Program-made: the position numbers and the translations under genes
NCBI GenBank assembly: GCA_028583685.1
Contig: JAMXIF010000224.1
Coordinates: 1,152,851-1,216,850, forward strand
Direction of reading: 5' to 3'
DNA: 64,000 bases
From: Petaurus breviceps papuanus
Lineage: Eukaryota > Chordata > Mammalia > Diprotodontia > Petauridae
Shown: piece after piece, positions 1-10,422 of the stretch
How positions within the stretch are numbered: the stretch's first letter is position 1
How the letters are laid out: the number at the start of each line of letters is the position of its first letter
Notes under the pieces: generated by a model
What the model saw: only the letters and a program-made list of their open reading frames with translations
What the model was told of the DNA's origin: nothing
Database searches by the model: none

Positions 1-685
1 TCACACAGCGGGTAAAGAACTGAGGCTACATCAGGCAAAACCCCAGCAGTAACAGGATGAACACAGAGCCGTCCTCATCCTTGAGAGCTTGTGTTTCCTT
101 GGGGGAAGCTTGTCTTCATGAAGGTTTGAGTATCTTTGAAACTACCCTTCCCAGTGCCAGCACCCTCCTCCCCACACTGCCTTGGGTAGCTGTGTTTCAT
201 TAACCTTAAATTGGTGCTGACACACACACCTCTCATAGGCCCTGGCCTTTCAGATAGAATGCAGGCTTATTGTGGGGAGGGGAGGGGTAGTTTGACTCTT
301 TGTACCTATTTGTACCCCTTGCCTAGCACAGATTAGGCTCTTAAGTACTTGTTAGTTGATTGAGAGAGAAAAGTATACTTGAGTTAGAAACATCAATACA
401 AATATATTCTAAGTGAATGCAAAGTAATTTCTTAGGTGATGAGAACAGATTTTCTGTAGGAGATGGTGCCTGAGCTCAGCTTTGATGCAAAGGAAGGACT
501 TTTTGAGGCAGAAGTGAGAAGAGCATGCATTCCAGGGATTAGGGGAGGGGGAGCAGTTGGAATGAAGAAGAGTGATGCCTTACAAGGCTGAAAAGTGGGA
601 CTAGAAGCACACAGCCTTTGCTGAGGATTTGGACTTCTCTAACCAGATTATAATCCAGGGAGACGAGAGCAGCCAGTCCAGAAAG
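1..685. other. Unannotated AT-balanced intergenic or intronic sequence
   Basis: I see no exon, RNA gene or well-preserved repeat here. A short TTGATTGAGAGAG stretch near 356-368 follows text resembling an L2 3' end (a 'tagcacagattaggctcttaagtacttgttagttgat' type match split by substitutions), so part of 320-365 may be a weak L2 tail on the plus strand. Confidence 0.3.
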
Positions 686-728
686 TTGGAAGTTAAGAAG
701 ACCCAAGTTTAAATCCTGTCTCAGATAC
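686..728 (+). repeat. Degraded tRNA-derived SINE fragment
   Basis: The stretch matches the middle of the marsupial tRNA-derived SINE (the part around the pol III B box, 'gacccaagtttaaatcctgtctcagatac' in pieces). Head and tail are missing, so it is an old remnant directly next to the L1 fragment that follows. Confidence 0.4.
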
Positions 729-757
729 AGGCTATTCAAAATAGTTTAGCCTTAGCT

Positions 758-1405
758 TTCTTTTTTTATGGTATTATATTTTTTCCAGTTACATGTAAAG
801 GCAATTTTTAACATTCATTTGTTAAAAATTTTAAGTTCCAAATTGTCTCCCTCCTTCCGTCCCCTCCACTTCCCTAAAATGGTAAGCAATTTGATATAGG
901 TTATATGTGGACGATCATGTAAAACATATTTGTAGTAGTCATATTGTGAGAGAAGAGAGAGACCAAAAGGAAAAACCACACAAAAAAATCAAAAATAGTA
1001 TGCTTTTATCTGCATTCAGACTATATCAGTTCTTTCTCTGAATGTGGATAGCATGTTCCATCATGCATACTTTGAAATTGTCTTGGATCATTTTATTGCT
1101 GAGAGGAGCTATGTTGTTCATAGCTGATCATCCAACAGTGTTGCTGTTACTGTGTACAATGTTGTCCTGGTTCTTCTCCCTTCACTCAGCATCAGTTCAT
1201 GTGAGTCTTTCCCGGTTTTCCCGAAGTCAACCTGCTGCTCATTTCTTATAGCAGAGTAGTATCCCATTACATTCATATACCACAACTTGTTCAGCCATTC
1301 CCCAACTGATGGGCATCTCCTCGGTTTCCAGTTCTTGGCTACCACAAAAACAGCTGCTGTAAATATTTTTGTACATGTATATCCTAAGCATTCTTACAGA
1401 AAAAG
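758..1405 (-). repeat. Marsupial L1 LINE 3' end, truncated
   Basis: Reading along the plus strand, a T-run at 760-767 is followed by the reverse complement of the marsupial L1 3' untranslated region. Landmarks are 'ctgcattcagac', 'agttctttctctgaatgtgg', 'cattacattcatataccaca' and 'gttcagccattccccaactg'. The element therefore lies on the minus strand with its poly-A tail at 760-767 and is heavily 5' truncated. A second, younger copy of the same segment is at 21.0-22.6 kb, which supports the call. Confidence 0.8.
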
Positions 1406-1589
1406 CCAAATGGATGAAGAATTCCTATTGTCCATAGTATGGAATTCAATTAAATAGCCAACCCTTAGAGCCTGTCAATTTATTATGTGTCCATTTTGAA
1501 TAAACATAGCAAATGGACAGTGAGTTAAAGCCCATTGTTGAACAGGAAGTGCAGACTGGGGGCTTTGGGGAAATTGAAGTTATTTTAGC

Positions 1590-2345
1590 GATCCCCAAAC
1601 TTTTTCTTGAAAAAGGGCCATATTTTTTGAAAAGTATATTTTTATGAATAACTTTTATTTTCATTTCTCCTACATTTCCCACCATAACTCTCCTGCAGCC
1701 TGCTGCCCGACAGCCAACCCTTATAAATAAAGATTTTTCTGAAACATGAAGAAAAACTTTTTAGCAAAACTAACCAACATATGATGTCCAGCCCCCCCCC
1801 CCCAAGAAACTGCAAAGCAGGGAGAAGTACTTCTCATGTCTCTTCTTTGATCATAATTTCCCAGTATTTCAGCTAAGCTTTTGCTGCTACTGCTGTTGGT
1901 TTTTTTTACATTTACAATGTTATTCTCACTGTATGTTTTGTTTTCCTGGTTCTGCTTATTTCACTTTTTATCAGTTCCTGTAAAGTCTTCCTATGCTTCT
2001 TTGTATTCATTAGGTTCATAGTTGCTTATGGCACTCCATTTCATTCATGTACTACGGTTGTCAGCCATCCCACAATTGATGAGACTCACTGTTGTTTCCA
2101 GGTATTTGCTGTCTCAGATGGCACTGCCGTGTATGGGGAGCTTTTCTCTTTATTATTCGCTTGCCCAGAAGTGGAATCTCGGGGTAAAAGCATGTGGGCA
2201 TTTTTACTTTCTTTGCATAATTCCAAATTACTTTCCAGATTGGTTGTACAAATTCAGAGTTCTATAGGCTTCCCCCCTCCCCCAGCATTGTTACATCTTT
2301 TGACATCTTTAAGGTTCATCTCTTTAATAACAGTATATTCTGTTT
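1590..2345 (-). repeat. Older L1 LINE 3' end, antisense
   Basis: The block carries diverged but ordered L1 3' landmarks: 'cccttataaataaag', 'agcaaaactaaccaac', 'tcttctttgatcataatt', 'tggttctgcttatttcac', 'ttccaaattactttccag' and 'ttggttgtacaaattcag'. It belongs to a different and older L1 subfamily than the neighbouring 758-1405 copy. A run of 12 C at 1792-1803 lies inside it. Confidence 0.6.
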
Positions 2346-2479
2346 ATTGTAAGACGCAGCCCACTGCATTCTCTGAAGAGTTTAGAATGAGTATTACACA
2401 GGAAAGGCCCCAGGATACGGCTGGAGTCGGCTGCAACACAGCACAAACAGGGATTTGTCACGAACAGTGGTGATTATTA

Positions 2480-3310
2480 GAACGACTTGGTTCAGAGTCG
2501 CACCCTGCACCCTGAATGAGCTACTGTAACTATCCTAAGAACCTTCTTGGAGTAGAGCGGATCGTGGTCTGCTACGGGTTCTACATGCTTCATCAAGGTT
2601 CGGTTTTGTTCCCACAGCCTGGTGGCGGGTTGTTAACTTCTTACAGCATCTTCAAGTGTTAGCAGTTGTTCTTCATCATTGTATTGCTGGCTGCTTTATT
2701 ATTTTTCTTAAAATATTAAATTAAAATATTAAAATTGGATTTTTTTTACTTAGCAGAAGCTTCTGGAAGGAGTATTTTTGAGGGATAATTAGTACAAAAA
2801 AAGGAAGTAAAAAGTTTCTTAATTGAGCTTTCTTTTTCTGTTGTTAAATGATAGACTTTTATAAATTTAAGCTGTTGAATTAGAATTGAATTGAATTATA
2901 ATACTTCTCAAAATTAAGTTTACAAACTTTATGATTTGGGGTTTTTTGGTGGATTGTTTTAAAATTTAAATTTGGACATAGAAGATTTGAGTACTGACAA
3001 TTAGCTTTAAACTGAAGCCACGTATTCATTTGTAAATGAGGAGGATGACACCCTTTTTGGCTCTTAACTCTGCCCTTTGGAGCCGATCTCCTAGGGTCTG
3101 AGCACCCTTTTTGTAATACTTAAGAGAGCTGAAGTTGTAGACATTTATCTTCCCTGTGCTTTAATTTTTCATTATGTTGTGTCAAAATCGTTTCTCGGTT
3201 TTTGTTCATCCGTATTTTTTCCTTGTGGTTAATAAAACCCAGTTATTAAACTCTGTATATTAGCGACACTGCACTTTATTTCTAATGTGCTACAACAATA
3301 AATTTGCCAC
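2480..3310 (+). other. AT-rich, repeat-free block with two AATAAA signals; possible 3' UTR end
   Basis: No recognisable transposon is present. Polyadenylation signals AATAAA occur at 3231-3236 and 3297-3302, the first after a T-rich stretch and followed by more AT-rich sequence. This is how the end of a mammalian 3' UTR looks, and it could be the terminus of a plus-strand gene lying left of the window, or of a processed copy. No adjoining coding frame is visible, so the call is tentative. Confidence 0.25.
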
Positions 3311-4255
3311 TAATGTTCTTGATTTTATTTTATTTTTTATTTCTTCTGCATAAAGGACCATAAGAAGTACCTTCAAGGGAGAAATGTCTGTGTGTGTATG
3401 TGTATGTGTGTGTGCACTTTCCTTTTAGCAAACATTAAATGCTTGCTCTGTCCCTGATACCCCAAAGACAAAACAGTTCCTGGATCCCTTACCTTCAGGG
3501 AGCTTATGTTGAGGGCCTCTGTAAGGGTAATTCAGAGTACAGATGCAATTATTTCAAGAAGACTCAGAGAAGCTAACCCCTGTTTGAGGTGGGGGATGGT
3601 CCTTGCCCAACTAGGCTTTGCAACAAGCAAACGATTCTGGGAGTTGAAGGGGCAGAGAGCATGTATGCTTGATGTGGGCGATCTGACCACTTGGATTGGA
3701 GAGAGCATGTGTAGGGAAGTACTCTGAGCTAACACTAGAGGTTGAGAAGGGCTAGGGCCCACCTCATTGATCATCTAGTCCAGCCGAGGGGTACCCACTA
3801 GAACATAGCTAGTAAACCATCAGGCAGATAGTGGGGAACCGCTACTTCTCCAGGCAGCCTCATTCTGCCTTGGGACAGCTCTCACTGTTAGGGGGTTTAC
3901 CTTTTTGTAACTTCCCATCCATTGCTGCAGGTTGGGGGCTGGTTAGAACAGATCTAATCCCTTGTCCACTTGATGGCCATTTAGGTCCTTGAAGATAGCT
4001 GTCTTCATGTCCTCCAGTCTAAATATATTCCTTTAACCAGTGCTCCTGTGACACAGACTCAAAACCCTTCACTATCCTGTTTGTCCTTCTTTGGACACTC
4101 TGGCTGGTCAATGTCCTCATTAAACCTTGGGCCCCAGAACTGAGCACAATGAACTCTGGCCTCTCTCAAAGCAGCCCAAGATGCCATGTGCTCATGTTGA
4201 GCTTACAGTGAATTAAAACCTCTGTGGCTTGTTCTTGATAATTGTGGCTCGATAT

Positions 4256-4293
<38 letters not shown>

Positions 4294-4322
4294 CGTGCAT
4301 GTGTACGTACACGTGTGCACAC
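4256..4322. repeat. (TG)n microsatellite with impure end
   Basis: A run of TG dinucleotides grades into GTGCGTGCGTGCATG and ACGTACACGTG. It sits inside the antisense L3 element. Confidence 0.9.
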
Positions 4323-4370
4323 CCATTTATGACTTGTTTCATCTTGTTAGTTTATGCTAACTATAGTTAG

Positions 4371-4411
4371 GGCAGGGCAATTGGGGTTAAGTGACTTGCC
4401 CGAGATCCCAG
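4371..4411 (-). repeat. SINE scrap, antisense
   Basis: The phrase 'ggcaattggggttaagtgac' followed by 'ttgcccgagatccca' is the reverse complement of the 3' half of the marsupial tRNA-derived SINE. Only about 40 bases remain. Confidence 0.6.
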
Positions 4412-5091
4412 TGCTCCAGCCTGCTCAGATCTTGGATGCTGACTCTCTCGTCCATTTTTATGTCATTTTCAGATTTTATGAGGATTCCTTCTCTGCCTTT
4501 ATCCAAGGGATTAATAAAAATGTCCAACTGCTCTTTGAGTCTGGCCATTCCAGCCCCTCGTGAATCCACTGGGTTTTATTTTTGTCTAATCCATATCTCT
4601 CCATCTTCTCCACAGTGATGGCTTAGGAAACTTTATCAAGAGCTTTGCTAAGATGCAGAGAACCAACATCCAAAGCCTGGCCCTCTGTTGGTTTCACATA
4701 CTGTTAAAATCAGTCCTGAGCTTAGTTTGGCATAAGCTGTTCTTGCTGCTCATGCTGGCTCTTCTCCATCCGCATGCTTTCCTCTCGTTTCTTTCATGAT
4801 CCATTCTAGAAGTTTTCCAAGAATTGAAGCCAAGCTCATTGGACAGTAGTAGCTCAGGGGCTCGGTTCTCTTTCCTCTCTCTGAAGACCAGCACATTCTG
4901 TGCTCTTCTCCAGGCTTGTGGTCTCTCTCTCCTTGTTCAAAATCTCTCCTGTATCACTGACCCACAGCTCTTTGAGGACCTGAGGATGGTGTCTGTCTGG
5001 GCCTTTGATGGGAATTCATGCAGGGCATCAGGGTGCTCTCTTGCTGTCTAGTTATATCTGTGGACTCACCACTCCCCCATCTGTCATTTTC

Positions 5092-5260
5092 TTTCTTTTT
5101 CTTTTTGCTTTTCGGAAGGGGGAGGGCAGGGCAGTTGGGGTTAAGTGACTTGCCCAAGGTCCCACGGCTAGTAAGTGTTAAGTGTCTGAGACCAGATTTG
5201 GACTCAGGTCCTCCTGACTCCAGGGCCAGTGATCTATTCACTGTACCACCTAACTGCCCC
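5092..5260 (-). mobile_element. tRNA-derived SINE (SINE1/WSINE1-like), complete, with target duplication
   Basis: A T-rich tail precedes 'cagttggggttaagtgactt', and the element ends with 'taccacctaactgcccc', the reverse complement of the tRNA-like head. A 10-base direct repeat TGTCATTTTC flanks it at 5082-5091 and 5261-5270. It is thus an intact retroposition event on the minus strand into the older L3 LINE. Confidence 0.85.
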
Positions 5261-5340
5261 TGTCATTTTCATCATCAAAGTCATCTGCCTATGCCAAGAA
5301 AGCTTAACCTTCTGTCTGTTCTCAGTTATCAGCCTTAAGT

Positions 5341-5415
5341 ACAGTTTCCATCCCTTAGCACAGAGCCTGGAGTGGAGTGGTCATTTAATAAGTGTTTATT
5401 GATTGATTTAACAGT
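5341..5415 (+). repeat. L2 LINE 3' terminus
   Basis: The sequence reads 'cttagcacagagcctggagt ... tttaataagtgtttattgat', the standard L2 terminal segment on the plus strand, ending in a TGATTGAT-like tail. Confidence 0.6.
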
Positions 5416-5459
5416 TGGCTCAGTGAGCCTGCTCAATCCAAATATAGCTACCCAGGTTA

Positions 5460-5531
5460 GATAGGTAGATAGATGATAGATGGAAGCATGCATACATACA
5501 CATACATACACACATACACACATACATACAT
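5460..5531. repeat. GATA and ACAT/CATA microsatellite
   Basis: Short GATA units (5460-5480) pass into CATA/CACA units up to 5531. This is a compound simple repeat without other content. Confidence 0.85.
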
Positions 5532-6587
5532 GGATTAGGCATTTAGTGAATACTTGGATAGCCAAAAAGATACCCCCTCTCGCCAGAAAACCAACCATCC
5601 CTAGGACTGCGCCATAGCCTGAAATTCTTCTATTATTTTTTTGTATTTCCTATTAAAATCTGCTGTTTACGCCAAGCGGGTGAAGACTTTCTTTGGTGGA
5701 ATGGGCAGATGAGAACAGTGAACATGGCAGAAGCAGGTGCTGTGGAGTGCTCTCAGTTTGGTGAGACCTCCACGGTGTCAGGGTTACACTGACTGCATCA
5801 GTTGATCATCCTGACTTGTCTTTCCAGTGGACTTTGATGACTTGAAGAGAGAGTCTGGTAACTTTGTGCAGCTTGGCCTCACTGAAATCCAGTTCGTGCA
5901 CAAGTTGACATCGCTGTGAATATCTGTTCTCTTTGAAAATGAAGGATGAACAAGTCTCTTTGGACATCCCGGTTTTTCCTTTTCATGGAACTTGTTTCCC
6001 TTTGGGTCTTCAGAATTCCACTTTAGTCTCTCCTGGACTGACTTCCCCTGCAGCATTTGCTAGGAATCCATGGGATCCTACCTATTTTTCCTCTGAACTT
6101 TTAAAAATCTGTTTTTCCCAAAGCTAGGGTATGGCAGACTTTATCCATACTTCCTCTTCTCTCTCAGCAGCTCCAGCATGGGGTGACCACTTCCCTCCAA
6201 GGGCATTTTCACCCTAGCCATCAGCTTCTCCCCTGGTGGTGAGAATTAGATCCAGAATGGATTTCCTCCTTGTTTTCCTGACTTTAAGGATGAAGTTATC
6301 ACTGAGGCAGGCACAAGGCTGGTTACATCTCACGCCTATATGTGCTAGGCTTAGGTCGTGTTTCCCAAACTCATTATGTTTCCTCCTTCTGTGCAGGTGG
6401 TTTCCAGCATGTTCCAAAGACAAGTGGCATGTGTGTCTTCCTCCTTTGACCTTCATCCAGATTTCTTTTGTTTAACTTCACACTTTTGGTTCTTGGATTT
6501 CCTTCTCTGTGCACACCTTCTTCATACACAATATTCTTCTCTGCTTCCCCCCTCCCTAACAGCCCCCCCTTTTATAACGGTCCTACT

Positions 6588-6711
6588 TCTTTTTTCTTTT
6601 TGGAGGGCAGTTGGGGTTGTGACTTGCCCAAGGTCACACGGCTAGTTTTTGAACTTAGGACCTCCTGACTCCAGGGCTGGTGCGCTATTCACTGTGCCCC
6701 CTAGCCAACTG
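6588..6711 (-). mobile_element. tRNA-derived SINE, antisense
   Basis: The order is 'tttttctttttggagggcag', 'gacttgcccaaggtcacacg', 'aggacctcctgactccaggg', then 'gccccctagccaactg'. This is the whole SINE on the minus strand with some internal loss between 6628 and 6655. A weak direct repeat (GTCCTACTTC at 6580-6589 versus GTCCTGTTTC at 6711-6720) may be its target duplication. Confidence 0.75.
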
Positions 6712-6714
6712 TCC

Positions 6715-7246
6715 TGTTTCGCTTGAATTGATACATCTGGAGCCACAGGCCAGTCCTGGGCTTCATCCCACCAAGTTTCTGTTTTAGTACAACTACTTCC
6801 TCCTGTTTGTGGCCTGAACTTGGGGCTTTTCTGCATTGACTGAGGCCATTGGGTTTTACTCCTTTCATGGATTTTTTCTCCTGGGCATTGTGGGGTTTCA
6901 AGCTGCTTTTCTTCCTTTTTGTGGTTACCTTTTGTAGTATCTGACCCAGGGGAGAAACACAGGCAGTCTTCTTCCTCCTCAAAATTTTTAGTTTAAAGAC
7001 ATTTTTATTTGATTTGCAGCATGCCTGGCAACTGGGCTTCCTTAGATCTGCTCCATTTATGGGCAGGAAATCTGTCCATCCTGTGTTCTTTATATCAAGA
7101 AATCCAGAACCCGTTCTTAGAGCCCACCTTGTTCATCAGTTGTCCAGATCCCAAATTAACTTTAATACGTCCTTTGTTTTCAGTGGATAAAGTGAGGAAA
7201 CACAAATTGATCCTTTGTGACTTTTGGCTTCTTGCCTAAGACTTCA
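6715..7246. other. Unannotated sequence
   Basis: I recognise neither exons nor repeats with confidence. The left half could be a further decayed part of the antisense L3 LINE. Confidence 0.3.
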
Positions 7247-7416
7247 TAATTCATCAGTAAACATTTCTTAAGGGCCTAACTACATGCCAGACACTGAGCT
7301 AAGCGCTGGCAATGCAAAAGATCGTCTCAAGGAACTTGGTCTAATGGGAAGGGCAGCATACAGAGAGCTTTACACAAATAAGCCATATACAGCATGAATC
7401 AGAAAGAGTCAAGAGG

Positions 7417-7547
7417 GGCCTTGAGGTGGCCCTGGAGTCAGGAAGACCTGAGGTCAAATGTGGCCTCAGACACTTAACTAGCCATGTGACCTTGGGCAAG
7501 TCACTTAACTCTAATTGCCCTGCCCCCCTCCAAAAAGAAAAAGAGAA
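7417..7547 (+). mobile_element. tRNA-derived SINE, plus strand, with target duplication
   Basis: The head is reduced ('ggccttgaggtggccctgga'), followed by 'gtcaggaagacctgaggtca', 'cttgggcaagtcacttaact' and an A-rich tail (AAAAAGAAAAAGAGAAAG). The flanks AGAAAGAGTCAAGAGG (7401-7416) and AGAAAGAGTCAACAGG (7548-7563) match at 15 of 16 bases and define the insertion into L2. Confidence 0.88.
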
Positions 7548-8298
7548 AGAAAGAGTCAACAGGGAATGTGCTAGAATTAAGGCAATCAGGAAGGGCTTCC
7601 TGTAGATGGTGGTTTTAGCTGTCCCTTGAAGGAAGCCACAGAACCAGGAGGTAGAGCTGAGAAGAGCCAGCATTCTCGTCATGGGGCCAGCCAGAGAAGA
7701 CGCCCAGAGCTGAGAAATGGGAGGGCTTGTTCATGGAATTGCCAAGAGGCCAGGGTCCCTGGATTGAAGAGTAGATGTTGTAAGGGAAAAGAAGACAGGA
7801 AAGGGAGTAGGGAGGCCATAGGTACCTCTTGGAGTTCACTGAGTGAGTGACAGGATTGGACTCATGCTTTATGAACGCCTTTTTAGTGGATGAAGGGGGG
7901 ATGGACTGAAGAGGGGAGAGCCTTGAGACAAGCAGACCAAGCAGCAGCTATGGCAGTAGTCCAGGCATGAAGTGACCAGGGCCCTACACCAGGGTGAGGG
8001 AAGTATGTCAGAGGAGAGATGCTGCAGAGGAGAAAGTGACGGGCCTTGTGCCATTGCAGCCATATTGCATATGGAGGTGGGGCCGGGAGAGAGTAAGGAA
8101 TTAAGTATGACTCCAAGGGTGGAAGCCTGAGGGATGGGAAGGGTGGTGTCCCCCACTACAGGAAGAGGGAAGGGAGGAGGCAGGGAGGGCTTCAGTTCTG
8201 GACATGTTGAATTCAACATGTCTCTTGGACATCCAGTTTGAAGTGTCCGGAAGGCTGTTGGACACGAGATTGGTGGTCAGCAGAGAAATCGAGGCAGT

Positions 8299-8609
8299 TG
8301 TACCCAGAACACACGAGCAAGATCCAAGTAACAATTTAGAAGCGGACCCTTTATTGGTGCCATGCTGGCTGATCTGGCCACATGTTGGTGGGCTGCCAGG
8401 GCACCTCCCAGATCGTACAGCAGAGTTCTCAGGTAAAGCCTCAGCTTTTAAAGGGATGTCAGGTGGCCAACGGTTAGGTATTACATAAGCAGGAACTTGA
8501 CAAAATCAGTGATTGGTCAGCACACACCTTGAAATTCCCACCCTCGCCCACCCACCTCCGAGCAGGAGAGCTGATTGGGGGGTGGGAGAGAATGGGGCCA
8601 GGTACTACA
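8299..8609 (-). mobile_element. Probable solo LTR of an endogenous retrovirus, antisense
   Basis: A block of about 311 bases interrupts the L2 sequence. It begins TGTACC and ends GGTACTACA, the usual TG...CA form with short inverted ends. On the minus strand it has a TATA-like element (TTTAAAA, near 8440) and, about 90 bases further on, an AATAAA signal (near 8351), in the order expected of an LTR. A short GCAG repeat on both sides may be the target duplication. No internal retroviral genes are present. It is younger than the L2 it entered. The family is not recognised, and another non-autonomous element is possible. Confidence 0.5.
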
Positions 8610-9472
8610 GCAGGAAAGGTGGATTTGAGGGGTCAGTGATGGTAGGGCCCAGGGCTGAGCCCTGAGGGACACCTGTGGTTAGAGGCCCTGATCTGGAGGA
8701 GAATCCAGCAAAGGAGACTAGGAGGAGTGGTCAGAGAAGGAGGAGGAGAACCGAGACGGAGAGATGGGGGCGGGGGGAGTGCTGCACCCCCAAGGCCTGG
8801 AGAGGAGAAGCCCCAAGACGGAGAGTGAGCCACACTGTCAGAGGCTGCAGAAAGGCCGAGGAGAGCACGCCTCTGCCTCCCTCCAAGCTGCAGGCCCCTC
8901 TCCCCCCTTCCTTCCTGGGGGGCTGGTTCCTTACCGCCTCTCCCCTCTTTCGGCAGCCCCGGCTGCGCCTCCTGCTCCCGTCTGCACGCCCTCGCACTCG
9001 GCGTGCCCCAGGCACACCGCCACCCCCCCCTACCCGGATTGCCCGGCCTCTTGGCTCCCTCGCTGGCCTGAGGCCCTGCCTGTGCCGGCCTGGCTCCGGG
9101 ACGGAGCACGCTGCCCAGGTCGGTCCCGCGGGCAGCTGCCCTGGCCTGGCTTAGACGTGGCAGAGACAGGGCCCTTCCGTGCCCCGCTCGGGGAGCACAC
9201 CTCACGGCGCTGCGTGCCGGCCACATGACCCCGCGGGACGGTGCTGCCCCTGTCCCTGCTTAGCGATGGGAGGCCCTCCCGGAGCCGCCCCGGTTCTCAG
9301 ACCCCTCCCGGCCTACGTAGCGACCCACGGTGGGAAAGCGGAGCGGCCGGGCGAGGTCTGGGGCTGCGGTGGCTCTGCCCCGGAGCCGGCCCCGGGCGGC
9401 CCGTCCGCACCGCAGCTGGGCCTTTGCGGGGCCGTGAGAGGGGGAAGGGGCGCGGCGGGGATGCCGGCCGGC

Positions 9473-9570
9473 CAGCCTTTATAGAGCGCCTGCTGCGTGC
9501 CGGCTCCTCGGAGCCCTGGGCGGGGGAGGATTACAGTTGGGGAAACTGAGGCATACGGAGGCGGTAGGTT
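9473..9570 (-). repeat. L2/MIR-like scrap inside the CpG island
   Basis: The words 'tttatagagcgcctgctgcg' and 'tgccgg', followed later by 'ggggaaactgaggcatacgg', resemble the reverse complement of an L2 or MIR end, but with TpG replaced by CpG. It would be an old repeat kept within promoter DNA. Confidence 0.4.
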
Positions 9571-9672
9571 TCCATGGGAAAGAGGGCCAGGTCGGGCCGG
9601 CTTTTGCCTGGGGTTACGACGTCTCTGGAATTTTGAGAGGTTTAAACCTACAGACCCGAGATCCAAGGAAGG

Positions 9673-9751
9673 CCTCCCCTCCCCTCCCCTCCCCCCCCCC
9701 CCCCTACCCCAGCCCCCCCCTCCCCCCCCCCCCCCCCCCCCCTCCCCTCCC
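9673..9751. repeat. Long poly-C / CCCCT tract
   Basis: Runs of up to 22 C separated by single T, A or AG. On the minus strand this is a G-tract with clear capacity to form quadruplexes. Its length may be imprecise in the assembly. Confidence 0.9.
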
Positions 9752-9764
9752 GGCCTGCGGCGGC

Positions 9765-9810
9765 GCACGCGCGGGGCGGGGCCCGGACGTCGCGCGGGGC
9801 GGGGCTTGAG
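9765..9810. promoter_or_regulatory. Twin GC boxes with CRE-like core
   Basis: GGGGCGGGGC occurs at 9773-9782 and again at 9796-9805, with GGACGTCGC (9785-9793) between them. SP1-family binding to such boxes and ATF/CREB-like binding to ACGTC cores are established. That they drive transcription here is inferred from the CpG-island context. Confidence 0.6.
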
Positions 9811-10422
9811 CCGGGCCTGGCGTACAGATGCAGCCCCTGACACCCGGTGCTGGGGGACCCCGGCCAGGTGGCCTCACCTCCCAGAGGCGCACGGGGGTTG
9901 GGAGCCTTCCAGCCGCTGCTGTTCTCGCTCAGATCTGAGCCGGGCTGCAGGAGGAGCTGCGTTTGCAGAGCATGAGCCGACGGTGCACGGACCCTGTGGC
10001 CCCCCAGCCAGGGGCTCCCCTAACAGATGGTCCGGCAGGGGAGGGGGCCTCTTAGCTGAAGCGTCCGGCTTCCCCAGAAGCCTGGCACGGGCCTTTTCGT
10101 AAATGTTGTGACCTCCCACTTCGCTCCCAGCGGGCGGTGTGGTGCTCAGCAGGAAGCCGGGGAGGCGGCCCCCCATTCCCCGGAGGGGGAGCCTGACCCA
10201 GCACCCACGGGGCCTGATTTTGGGCCGGCCGGCTCTGTGCGCTCTTCTCTTGGAGGCTTGACTCCCCCATCCCCAGTGCATGTCTCGCGGCCGGTCTGGC
10301 TTCAGTTCTCCAGACTGGGCTCTGGCCTTTAAGTGTGGCCTGGGCTTATTAGGAGCGGGGTGCTCTGGGCCCCCTGCCTTCTTTCCCGAGAGCTTTCCAG
10401 TGTGTCACGTCTCAGCTGGGTG

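Larger units (their letters stand above)
3745..6490 (-). repeat. L3/CR1-type LINE, antisense, interrupted
   Basis: The plus strand shows the reverse complement of an ancient mammalian L3 (CR1 clade) LINE. The 3' end comes first ('tgatcatctagtccagcc'), then 'catgtcctccagtctaaat', 'tgtttgtccttctttggaca', 'gggccccagaactgagcac' and 'aaactttatcaagagctttg'. Further on, 'accacttccctcc' and 'gagaattagatccagaatgg' match more 5' coding-strand segments. Only decayed coding sequence remains. The copy is broken by a TG microsatellite (4256-4322), a SINE scrap (4371-4411), a complete SINE (5092-5260) and an L2 tail (5341-5415). Its extent beyond 5.6 kb is less certain. Confidence 0.65.
7247..8862 (-). repeat. 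Long L2 LINE fragment, antisense, carrying two insertions
   Basis: It opens with the reverse complement of the L2 3' end ('tacatgccagacactgagct', 'aagcgctggcaatgcaaaag'). It continues through well-ordered L2 coding-strand complements: 'ggaagggcttcctgtagatg', 'agtccaggcatgaagtgacc', 'ctggacatgttgaattcaac', 'gacatccagtttgaagtgtc' and 'gagccctgagggacacctgt'. It is the longest L2 copy in the window. Subtracting the inserted SINE (7417-7547) and probable LTR (8299-8609) leaves about 1.2 kb of L2. The right end meets the CpG island. Confidence 0.8.
8930..10260. promoter_or_regulatory. CpG island, probable promoter 1
   Basis: GC content and CpG frequency rise sharply against the flanks, with many GCGC, CCGG and CGCG words and no strong transposon apart from a small L2/MIR-like scrap at 9473-9570. 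The core at 9752-9850 holds two GC boxes and an ACGTCG (CRE-like) word. Strand is undecided. Good splice-donor words for a minus-strand first exon occur as CCTTAC (8929-8934) and CCTCAC (9872-9877), whereas plus-strand donors are weak. Open frames of 150-200 codons here are expected from GC-rich DNA and match nothing I know. Confidence 0.7.

Noticed and set aside
8633-10281. Several open frames of 150-200 codons at the 9 kb CpG island
   Set aside because: GC-rich DNA lacks stops by chance, frames overlap on both strands, and none resembles a protein family. Low-complexity Pro/Gly content follows the C-tract.
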